Part shown: one piece after another, positions 1-9,921 of the stretch
Layout of the letters: each line of letters begins with the position of its first letter
Numbering within the stretch: position 1 is the first letter of the stretch
NCBI GenBank assembly: GCA_025786725.1
Contig: JAHLTZ010000096.1
Location: 1 to 28,812, forward strand
DNA: 28,812 bases
Direction of reading: 5' to 3'
From: Syncephalis fuscata
Taxonomy: Eukaryota > Zoopagomycota > Zoopagomycetes > Zoopagales > Piptocephalidaceae
Notes under the pieces: model-generated
The model's database searches: none
Told to the model about the DNA's origin: nothing
What the model saw: only the letters and a program-made list of their open reading frames with translations
Position numbers and translations under genes: made by a program

Positions 1-1136
1 AAAAACAGTAATTACTAGTAATAAATTCTTTTTTAAAAAGAATACTTTTTAAAACAAAAATGTACAGAAATACAGTTGGTAAAAAGCTAAAAACTTATAT
101 AACCAACGCAATTATCGTATTGGCAATTGTGTCATATAGTAGCTGTACACAGTGACTGTGGTGCTTATATGCTGCAAAGTTAATGTATGTTTTAAGTTGT
201 TATAGATTGCCACTACAGATCATGCTGACAACAGTTTTTAAGTCTCGATAGCGGCAGATCGCACTGTCACTGTTAAGATTGCAAAGCTATTGCCAGATGA
301 CTAGCAATGATCTATAATAAAACATAGTATACAACTAGATTTCACAGCATATGCTTAGCGTAACATAAAAACAATTCAAAAATGCACCTACCGTGCCAAT
401 AAAAGTTGTCAAAAGCAATTATTGGAGTAATGATGATTTGCAAAAAGTGTAAGATTACAAAAGAGCAATGCAAGGACATAGTGTAAATAGTGTTTATACT
501 TGACTAGTAGTAATTCAAATACACACTATCTATATAGTATATATGGAGTGTACAAGTATATGCAATGGATATTGATATCAAGTGTGAAGAAGAGAAAGGG
601 AAATGTGATGACGTAGATTGTGAGATGTGAGCCTGTCAGTCAATATTTATAAACAGCCGAGTTTAATTCATTAATAAATGGAGTGTGAAATAATAAAAGT
701 CAATCTACCCAACATGTCAATAAATCATAGAACAGATTAATAGTAAATGAACAAATGCATTAAGAATAAAAGTCATTTGACCCCCAAAACTGCTCATTAT
801 AATAGAACATATATTCAGTATAATAGCGAATGTAATAAAAGATTAATTAAAAGAATAAAAGTTATTTACACCCCCAAAAAAACACTCATTCATAAAACAT
901 ATATTCAGTATAATAGCGAATGTATTCAAAGAATAAAAGTCATTTGACACCAAACATCATTAAAATAAAACATATCAATTTTCACCAAATTAGAGAGCAA
1001 TGATTTATATACTAATAAAGAACTATAATATTTATTCAAATAAACAAACGAGTAATAAACGAATGATATACTGCTATCTAAATATTTAAAATGATTAGTG
1101 CTATGGTTTGCGTAATTGTTAGCAAGTACTTACTTT
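1..1136. other. AT-rich region without a recognisable gene
   Basis: No open frame here resembles a protein and I see no RNA gene. The only structure I can point to is the short tandem repeat at about 762-990, listed separately. The region lies downstream of the 3' end of the minus-strand kinase relic. Confidence 0.6.
762..990. repeat. Imperfect tandem repeat, about 2.6 copies, 78-89 bp period
   Basis: The word AAGAATAAAAGT recurs at about 762, 851 and 929. In the first two copies it is followed by a C-rich patch (CCCCCAAAA) and then by the identical block ACATATATTCAGTATAATAG at about 808 and 898. A third copy keeps the start but decays after about 50 bp. Spacing is 89 then 78 bp, so this is a short diverged minisatellite, not a coding repeat. 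The 66-codon frame over it is a by-product. Confidence 0.75.
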
Positions 1137-1737
1137 TTAATTTAAAGTGGGCCTTTTTAAGGCGGGCTTATCGGAAAGGCTGCTCCGCTTTTTAATACTG
1201 GCTGCTGTTGCACTTTTGCAACCGGTAGTGCTTCTTCCAGCGGCAGAAGTAGAAGCGCCGCTGGAACTGCGCTTTCAAGTGATATCGATATACCCACTTA
1301 ATCTTGTTTGTCATTAAACTAATGGTGTTTTAATGCTTGTTTCGCAGTGAAGCGTGCTCTACTGTCGATGTCCAGTAGACGTTTCACTAGATCGACCGCT
1401 GCGCAATGTTAGTTATTGTTAATAAATATGTATTTGACTTACCTTTATGGCTGATTTAATCTGCTTCTTACCCAAAATTGAGCTGTGCAGTAAATACGGT
1501 CTTAATGTAAACAACAATACTAATGGTTAGTAATTGCATTAATAATAAATAAATATACTTACCACCATAAATAGTATCTTTGTCATGTAAATGCTAATAC
1601 AATGTTAGTAATTTAATTATTAAATTATAGTAATACTTACCTTAATTCCCTTAAGCAATTGTTTGAAAATATGTTTTACTTGCATTTCTGGAAGGGGAAA
1701 GTGGTGCTCAATATAACTCCCAAATCACCGCCTGCTG

Positions 1738-1758
1738 CGTACTCGATAAGCGAGTACG
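1738..1758. repeat. Perfect 8-bp inverted repeat in the kinase exon
   Basis: CGTACTCG at 1738-1745 and CGAGTACG at 1751-1758 are exact reverse complements around a 5-nt loop. It lies in the largest exon of the kinase relic, over the hinge-coding part. Confidence 0.8.
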
Positions 1759-1879
1759 TATTCAGGTCGGTGGCTCCCTCTCCTAGCAGTTTTACGACAT
1801 GTAGATGGTCGCCCACCTCTTTCAAGGTGCAAAGCTCTCTTCTGAAGCTTCTATAGTCGCGATTGCACGACAAAATTTT

Positions 1880-1909
1880 GACCGCAACACGCTCTAACGT
1901 GTTGCGGTC
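1880..1909. repeat. Perfect 12-bp inverted repeat in the kinase exon
   Basis: GACCGCAACACG at 1880-1891 and CGTGTTGCGGTC at 1898-1909 are exact reverse complements around the loop CTCTAA. It overlaps codons for DRNTLERVAVK next to the ATP-site lysine. In transcript form it would make a strong GC-rich hairpin, which is unusual in such AT-rich DNA. Confidence 0.85.
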
Positions 1910-2252
1910 TAGTCCAATACAAACTATGCCAAATTGGCCACTATTTCAATAAATTAATTAATCAGTCAGTTGTTTTATTTAGTTTTAATACTTACTCGCC
2001 AATAGATCCATTAAGGATGATATAGCGTGGGCGAATGACCTATAATATTAATAAATATGTTATTTTAATATTTAGTTATATTTATATACTTACTCGTTTA
2101 TATTGAATATTATTTTCTACTGGTGTTGAGCCAGTAAGTTTAAAACCGTAAACAATAGCAATATCATTGTTCTATATTGCTTTATAATTAGTTCAATTTA
2201 TTAAAATGTTCAATGTACTTACTGTTAAAGATTTGAGACAGCATCTAAGCAT

Positions 2253-4409
2253 GAACTTTGAGTTCAGCTGATCGATGCTATATAACATTTTTGTATATTA
2301 TTATATGATAATCACAAAGGCGTAATAATAACACTCCAAATAAAAGTGATCAAACACAGTAATAATTAACAAAAATTATAAACAGATTACTATGGTAAAT
2401 AAAGGGAAATTTAGAATAAGAATTGTATTTGAAGTATGGATATATTATAAGGTTATGTTTATTAGTTGCAAATTAATGCCATATTTATAGTAGTTATAAA
2501 GCATCAGCAAATTATTCTTGGAACACTGGTTTGTACTGAATAACTAATTGAAATCAGTTCCAGTCGTCTTGTTAGTTCTGTTTAAGTGCGACAAGCATGT
2601 CAAATAAAACATTGGCATCTGTTGACGTATAACTATTATCATAAATATACCAGAAAATTGTAATTAATTAATTACTATTATAGCCTATTAGTATAATTTA
2701 GCAATCATAAGCAGTATTAATGTTTTATATTGCAAATTATCACTGAAATTTAAAATTTAAAAACACTTTATTGGCAAGTACAATGATATCAAAAGTTTTT
2801 TTGCGCTTTAAACAATAGCTATTATATTTTCAAAAATATCAATTTGATGACGTATTACTTGAAATGTCAAAAATGGTATGACACGGACAATGGCATGAGC
2901 AACTATGCTATTTTTATAACAATAATTATATCAAATCAGCATATTTTTATGCTTTAAAAGCTAACGTTGGATCTCGCACAAAATGACAGATAATAGCATT
3001 TTGATGTGTTAGATTTACTGCAGTATAACATTCTTTTTTTTTTTGAGGGGGGGGGGGGGGTAAAAGCAAGCGTTAGCCATTGTAATTTTTTTAAAAAAGA
3101 AGCAACAACAAAGACACAATGGTGTCATCATCATTGTTCCTATAACTTTAGCACATCTTTTACAATGACATTTTTTGATTGTGTAAAAATACAATAAAAA
3201 TTGACATGTTTGTTTAGCTCGCATATGCGCTAGGTAACTGACATTGTAATAATGTTTGTTTAGGTATTGAGAAAGTTAAAACAGATGCTTGATTATATAC
3301 TACAATGTATCAACTTATTTATATACTTATGCTTCAATCAAATGTAAGTGTTTTAATTGGCTCGCATTGCATATCAATGGTATAGTTCATATAATGCATT
3401 TTTTATATTTTAACACAACTATAGACTTAAATAGACCATATAGAACACACAAACAACCAGTGATATCATCATTAAACTCTGCTTTCTACTAGATAACCAC
3501 TACTAGTCATTTTATCCCAAGCATCCTGCATTGATCATTCTAATTTTTGGTTTAGCAAACCAATATTACTATAAATTTCTATTTTTATTATATGCATTAT
3601 TGTCGTGGCCTTTTTAGTCAATACAGTTATGGTGGATGCTAAAACAAACCAAGCTTGTTGCAGTATGTTACAATTACAATAAATGCGTAAACTGCTATAC
3701 TCACCCATACTATGTTTAATTAATAGTGATACTAGATGGTAGGCGGCGTCACAAACCAATAAAGTCTAAAAAATAACAATATTAAGTGGTAAGCAGCACT
3801 ACGAATTAACTGCCTATAAATAATCATATGCCATGCACCACATTTATTTATAAAAGTCCATCAATAGGCTGTAAGTGAAACTACATATTTAGAGACAATA
3901 CACTGATTGCATTCTTACACTGTGGGTGTAATAATTTGCAAATATACGTTTATAAACATAAAATAACTGGCACTTTAGGATATCGGCATAAGTAGTTTGA
4001 TTAAAATGCTAGCCCAATACAACTTAGGTATATATTTGGCAAGGATCAAAACCATTTTGGAAAAAGTGGGAGCATTTGCTAGTATTTGAAAATGTATTTG
4101 GTATGGTGGCACAATCAATTAAGAATTGCTGCATTGGGCAATTAAATCAACTAGCCAGTGTAAATATGACAATTATGCGCGGAAATGACCGGCAAATGGA
4201 AGGCAAAAAGTGAGCAAATATGGAAACAAGGAAGGGATTATAATCCAATTTACTGATAAGATGGTATCTGACATTAGAAGGTTTCAGTCAGTTGCAATAC
4301 GCCAATGAACAGTTACCACATACTATTTACCAATATTATCCATTCTAATTGGTAGATATGTTTTGGGGCAAGTTCATAAGTATGTATTGAGATTACTTTT
4401 GCTCATTAC
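2253..4409. other. Gene-poor AT-rich region
   Basis: I see no exon chain, RNA gene or mobile element here. At 3034-3060 an 11-base T run, GA and a 14-base G run stand together; this is the longest homopolymer pair in the window. The 60-75-codon frames in the region are low-complexity and have no recognisable domain. Confidence 0.55.
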
Positions 4410-5341
4410 CTCGCCTTCTTCTGTTTCCAGTTGTTAATGTACTGTAAGTCGTTTGTTAATGGTATAGCATAAGGGGCAGTAGTCACATCCGGTGGTGTGG
4501 GGTCCCTTTTTGGTTGATCACGAAATACTGCGTTTCTGCTTGTGGGCTATATTGAGTGTATAATGCAGTATTTACAGACTACTGTATTATACAAGGCTTG
4601 ATAATCATGTGGTTGCCTGTAGTAGGCGACTGTATACTGGTGCAATGCGGAGACATGTGGAGTTTAAGGTGTGCAGTAACAATATTTAGCAAGTTGGAAT
4701 TGCCGCTGCACACTGACCTATGTTCAGGCGGCGACCTGTGATGGGTGGTCATACACTAGAGTCCATCTGCTTTTATTGCGCGCTGGAGGTGTGCTGGTAG
4801 GATTCAACTTGCGGAATAATACCACCACACACTATGTCGGATGTGGTATGCGAACACCCGTAGTAGGTGAACGTGTATTACCATACTGTTTACTTGTGAG
4901 CATTATTAAATGAATTACCTTATAGTACTAGTTTCAAACATCAGCTAGTATTCGGAGTTATCGTGAACTAGAGGATATAGGAACTGTAACGCTTTATGGC
5001 TTGATAGCCGAGGATCAATGGTATTTCTGCGATTGGTGACAACGTGGCAAAAACTAGTTACTATATTGTGGTTATTTGATAATGCAGCGGTATATGGTAA
5101 CATCAGCTCTTTAATCGTAATATGCAATGGTGTTCATTTGCTCAGCTTTACACACTAGCTACAATTGGGTGAACCAGTAGACTAGTAATGCTTATTGCTA
5201 CACTTGAATTACCGTTGCATATCATCCGTTTATTAGACCGTATTACCATCTTGATAGGAAGCTAGTATAGGGGCTATGTGCTTCTGACAACCGTTACTTA
5301 CGCCCAAGTCGTAGTACTGCCAGTATTCCAGGTGGACGCAT
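4410..5341 (-). pseudogene. Exon-like islands of an unrecognised, probably disrupted minus-strand gene
   Basis: This stretch is less AT-rich than its flanks and carries gene-like signs on the minus strand. 5302-5341 begins with ATG (MRPPGILAVLRLG) and runs into GTAAGT. About 4945-5127 is open and reads TAALSNNHNIVTSFCHVVTN. 4724-4831 is open and reads VVVLFRKLNPTSTPP then RWTLVYDHPSQVAA. 4410-4546 is open between a TAG acceptor and a GTAATG donor and reads RDPTPPDVTTAPYAIPLTND then LQYINNWKQKKA. I could not join these in one frame without frame changes, and I recognise no family. Either a decayed gene or a real gene with assembly indels would fit; chance open frames remain possible. Confidence 0.35.
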
Positions 5342-5443
5342 AGTTTCTATATTAGACGATCATCATGATTAACAACTTTTAACAACCTTTACATTTATTT
5401 ATAATATGTATAACAAACAATATCCAAACAACAAAAGAACTAT

Positions 5444-6398
5444 TTAGATGTGTTCTATAAATTACATATAGACAACAATCAACTAGATGTAAGTATTTTA
5501 TTACTACTAAACAATACTAACAATATTTGGTATAGCTATTCGAATATTGGTGCTGAGTCAACAAGTATATCTGGATTGCATTGGTCATTATTTGCCATTA
5601 ATTTTTCATGTAGTTTACAATATCAATTATTGCCTTCATCGGCACAAATATCAACAGTAGTATCATACATTGTTGCTAGTGCTATCACTTGACACGGTTT
5701 TCCAAATGAGAGAAATATATTCATTTGGTTTTTTATTCAGTCAAGTGTTAATTGGTATTGCTATTGCATGCCTGTTAAATTTGTTAGCTAATAAATGAAG
5801 AATCAGTGACGGCAAAAATAAGTGTGTATGTATTGAACTAAAATAATTTTAATAGTTTGTATGAAAGCGTTTATTGAAACAACGTAATACTATAATATTG
5901 ACTTCATTGCTATGGTTTATATATTTATATATTATATTTATTTATTTAAAAAAATTATTGATACTTAAACACATTATTGATTATTTATCGTAATACGGTA
6001 TTAAACGATTAGAGTTATTAACATCTGCACAATTGAACTAGAATTTATTCTATTGAACATGGAATTAGATGGTGGGTGACGTCAGTGATTAAATGCTTAT
6101 TATCATAAACTGCTTATCCAGTATACATGCATCCTCATCCACCCATATCATTCCCATTTTATATTAATTCTGTTTATTCTCTATAGGCTTCAACGTACTT
6201 TACTTACTACAGCCGTATACTTTTCATTCTTCATTTGTTATGTTTTATACTATTTCAAGCGTATTGAACATTGTTTTATCCAGAGCTGTTGTTTGTTTAG
6301 TGCTAGCTTTACGTGTTGCAGATTTGAATTATTTTGTTTATTGCATTATACTAGCAGTCATATTTGTTAACAGAATCACCATTCAACTTTATTTTTGA
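5444..6398 (+). other. Possible exons of a membrane protein, unrecognised
   Basis: Three hydrophobic open stretches lie in order on the plus strand. About 5540-5692 reads GLHWSLFAINFSCSLQYQLL and ends at a TGA. About 5708-5797 reads SFGFLFSQVLIGIAIACLLN in another frame. 6187-6398, after a CTATAG acceptor, reads FVMFYTISSVLNIVLSRAVV then CLVLALRVADLNYFVYCIIL and ends in TGA. The last has about 70 codons without a stop, notable in AT-rich DNA. A GTAAGT...TATAG intron-like unit precedes the first. I cannot link them into one frame or name a family, and T-rich DNA easily encodes hydrophobic peptides by chance. Confidence 0.25.
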
Positions 6399-7823
6399 AA
6401 GAACAAATGTTTAGTTCAATTGCACGCCTATTATCAAATATTGTTTTTGACTCCCGATCACATTAGTTTATCAATAAATCGCTGATAAAACAAACCGCAT
6501 AATAGTATTAAATAATACACAGCATACTATATGATTAACGTGTTTTATTTAACTTATCAATAAACAGCAGTGTCCACACATTGAAATTAAAAGCTAAAAG
6601 TAAAATCGTACACGATATGTATGTATCAGTTTGATAACAATAGTATAGCCAATAACATAATAACATAATAACTACTAATGCCGTTATTCAAATGAGTAGT
6701 GTATTGTAATTACACCAGATGTAACTAACTGTAATGCATTTATACTTACAGAAAACGACGCTCTATTTAACTAGTAAAAGTGATAGTATATGATAGTAGT
6801 ATTGCAATACAAATATAATAACTAGATGGTGTATTAAAACAATGGAAAAACAAATATGCTGACTATCCAAGAGATAGGCACATAGTCACAAGAAGCAATG
6901 ATAGAACGGCACATGACATAGTTTATCAGCCACTTCAGTGTAGTTTATTTATGCTATGCACTTAGCTATGCCATACTGTTAGTAAAACTTGTTTGAAAAA
7001 ATGATGTGTGGCATAGAATGCTTGTTATAAATCTTTATAAGTATGTATAATACAGTTGGTACATGTTAAATTAGTGCATCAAGAATAGCCGACGAGAATG
7101 AAAGCAAACAACAAAAACCAGCAATATCCAATGATATGATCTTTTAATTCAACTAATTGTGGAGGCTTTAAACTAATGATCAAAATATCTTTTTAATATA
7201 TGTAAACTGTGCTGTATTTGTTTCTATTCAAACTTAGTAAGTTAGAATCCTTCATTTCAGTATAAGAACCCCATTCAGGATACCACTTTGTCATATCAAA
7301 CTACAATAAAAATCAAACCTAAGTATTTATAAAGTTTTTACTTTTAAGCATTAACTTATTTGCATTGAAACACAACGTTTTAAGAACATTGGAAACATGT
7401 ACAAGTGTTACCATGAATTGGCCAATTATGCAGCCAAGTTGTGGATATTATAAAAAACATTGATTTACATTTATTATAGATTAATGTAGTTAGTTGCCAT
7501 CATCGTAGTCTGTAATAAGCTATATCTTAATTATCTGTATTGAACCAATATTCAGTAATACAAACAATCATGTTAAACTGTTATTATTATAAGATAGATA
7601 TTAGACATGAGTAAAGCTTATGTATTGTTACGTGTTGTATATCATTTATTGTAAACGAATCGTATAGTAATTTTCTAACTACTTAAGCATAGCGACAAAG
7701 TGTAAACAAATACAGCTAAACATTTATTTACTATGTAATATTCAACTATAGCAGTAGTATTTATTCAACACTGCTTAATTATACACCTATGCAGGTGTAG
7801 CTTTAATTTCCAAAGTATTATTT
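6399..7823. other. AT-rich intergenic region, nothing assignable
   Basis: No supported gene. A short minus-strand stretch near 7198-7302 follows a TTGTAG acceptor-like site and reads MTKWYPEWGSYTEMKDSN. It has two tryptophans and is protein-like but too short to assign. The end of the region is the 3' flank of the aminoacylase gene. Confidence 0.5.
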
Positions 7824-9643
7824 CTACTGAGCAGGCAATTCCGCCAGATCTTTTAGTAAATTTTGATAAAAAGTAACACCTTCCAAATAGCCACTTTCAT
7901 ACACAAATTCATCGTGATCGTGGAGCAAGATTGGCGTGTTGCGCATCGGCGAAATGCCAAAGGCAATCAATCCAGTACCACGCACAAAGCGGGCATCTAA
8001 TTAATTGATTAATATGCCGTTTATCAATTTCATACTACAAAGTAAACTTACCTGTGGCAGCGGGAAATATTTCTGGATCAATGACAACATTACTGATCAT
8101 AATTGTTAGTATGCAATTATAGTAATTAATAATAGTGTTACTTACTGTTTCTTGCATGAATCACGTACAGCACGCCACCAAAAATTACTTTCATCCAATG
8201 ATGAATAGTCAGCACGATCACGATATTGAATAAACTCATAAGTGACGCTAACCATTACATTCATTAGTTAGAAATCTATTTATTATACAATACGCCAACT
8301 TACTCGTGCTTCTTGGCCAAATCATCTAACCAAGCGCGAAAAACAACCAAATCGGTAGTAGGTGTAATTCTTATATCGAATCCTATTAAAACTGTGTTAA
8401 TATTTTGTTATTGTTATATTTATTAGTAATTTACCAGCTTGCGCCATTTCCGGCACTACGTTGGCCTGGACACCAGACTAAACAGCAGATTTACCATTAC
8501 TTTCTATTTATATGCTCACACCATTATGCTAACCTTTAAGCTAGTAAGATTTACTGTTGTGACATCGCCCAATTTTAATTTCTTGCTGACCATAACAGCC
8601 TCTTGTTCATCACGGAATTTAAGCAAATCATTAATAAAATTCACCTGCAATTACCGATAAGCATCATTGATTAGACTAGGAATCAACAATATACTTGCCA
8701 CTTTTGGACCGACAGTATTTTGAATAAACTGGCTGCCATGGCCTGTATTTCCATGGCCTGTAACGGTAATCCACCAAGTTACACGTTCCGCATAGTATAG
8801 CTTGTAGGCATTTTCAGGATTAGCAAGACCTGTCCAGCCAAACATTAGATAGAGCCGGCTATTAATTCATTCCTACTACTAACCTTCATCCAAGCAGAAG
8901 CCAGGATTAAGTCCGGCAAATCCACCGCTTTCAATAAACGCAACCATGCCATCCTTACCACCAATTTCCTCATCTATCAAATGTTACACTAAAGCTATAG
9001 GCGGTCATTATCGATGGCTTACCTGGAACAAAAGTAAGATGTAGTGTACGACGTGGCTGCCAACCGGTCTGTTTGAGCCGACGTAGTCCTTCAGCATAAC
9101 TAAAGGTATGACGTAATCAGATATCGCCATACCAACAATGCCAAAAAATAGCAAACTTACGAAATACCAACGATTTTCATATCTTGAGCACCGCGGGCGT
9201 ATATTTTATAATCACCATCCTCTTGCAATACACGTGCTGCTCCAAATGGATCTTGCGTCCATTGATCCTAATAAAGTATTAATTGATTCATTTCAATGGA
9301 TAGCTACTATTATAGTTGACTCACTGGAAATACTGGCACCACGTCAGTGTGTGAATTGAGAATAATACTTGGCAATGAAGGTTCTGTGCCTTGCCAAGTG
9401 AGAATGACAACTGGCTTATTGGCAACCGGCTACATTGCTGGTCAGCAACAAGCAAAATGTCAAGTCAGGCTAGCGGCGACTTACTTCTACACGACGATAG
9501 TCGAAACCAATATCGTCGGCAAGTTCCTTTAGAAACGTGGCGCACGACTCATAGTCCGGCGTAGGCTGCACCGTTCGAATACGAAGGTACTTGCGGAAGT
9601 TTTCAACAGCAATAGTGTTATTTTCCTTTAGAGATAGCGCCAT
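7824..9643 (-). CDS. ACY1: Aminoacylase-1 (M20 family N-acyl-L-amino-acid amidohydrolase)
   Basis: Hydrolyses N-acetylated amino acids, releasing the free amino acid and acetate; a cytosolic dizinc enzyme of peptidase family M20. Twelve exons join in frame to 405 residues (human ACY1 has 408): 9485-9643, 9325-9429, 9161-9267, 9023-9099, 8884-8973, 8699-8829, 8534-8644, 8435-8477, 8304-8382, 8146-8247, 8052-8092 and 7824-7996. The metal-site motifs are all present: [29 protein letters not shown] with the general-base glutamate, and the C-terminal LLHDHDEF. The N-terminus ([19 protein letters not shown]) and dimerisation part ([20 protein letters not shown]) match ACY1 rather than carboxypeptidase-like M20 members. 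The intron at 8645-8698 is GC-AG. No frame change or stop is needed, so the gene looks functional. It is divergent from the anoctamin gene across 278 bp. Confidence 0.95.
8645..8698 (-). other. GC-AG intron in aminoacylase-1
   Basis: The exon ends AAAGTG and is followed by GCAAGT; the acceptor is TTGCAG before GTGAATTT. This joins ...GPKV to VNFIND in frame, as in ACY1 relatives. Using GT two bases upstream would delete one residue and fit the donor consensus less well. Confidence 0.75.
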
Positions 9644-9921
9644 TTTTAAATAGTAGAAATGATAAGCAGCACAACCATAGCAAATGGCAATAAGACGAAT
9701 TAGGTTGGGAATAAACTGACCATCTTTACTAGCTATATCGTTATCGCTAGTTTCGATACTCTGTTGTAACCAATCATTTTTGCAATCTGCTGTGTTACCA
9801 TTATGACGTTGAAATACACTTGCATGGCAGTGCCCACCATGTAAATAGGTGTCGTTAGTTTACAAGCTAAGCATTGTGACTAAACTTGCTTCCCTACTTC
9901 TTTTATATAGTTAGTGTTAGT
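9644..9921. promoter_or_regulatory. Shared divergent promoter region, ACY1 / anoctamin
   Basis: A 278-bp gap separates the two opposite start codons, so both promoters must lie here or overlap the first exons. I see no clear TATA box or named factor site. Confidence 0.5.

Larger units (their letters stand above)
1137..2252 (-). pseudogene. FHA/Chk2-Rad53-like Ser/Thr kinase relic lacking the catalytic core
   Basis: Seven exon pieces read on the minus strand: about 2223-2252, 2094-2171, 1996-2039, 1641-1940, 1563-1593, 1443-1519 and 1319-1398. In order they give an FHA-like tail (NNDIAIVYGFKL), a glycine loop (GSIGDGQFGIV), the ATP-site lysine (VAVKIL), the helix-C glutamate (FRRELCTLKEV) and a hinge (LIEYAAGGDLGVI). 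Next come helix E (MQVKHIFKQLLKGIK, then HLHDKD), a piece like subdomain IX (YGGVLLFTL) and subdomain XI (VDLVKRLLDIDSRARFTAKQ). The HRD loop, DFG and APE segments expected between HLHDKD and YGG are absent, so it cannot phosphorylate. A one-base frame change is needed near 1700-1710 and another at the last exon junction. TAG at 1319-1321 falls where the family has Trp. A Ser/Lys-rich tail (IKKRSSLSDKPALKRP) can be read down to 1137 in another frame. The FHA/Chk2 assignment is an inference; kinase origin is clear. An expressed pseudokinase is the alternative. Confidence 0.72.

Noticed and set aside
6077-6084. TGACGTCA, a CRE/ATF palindrome
   Set aside because: A lone 8-bp match in gene-poor DNA, with no supported gene start nearby.
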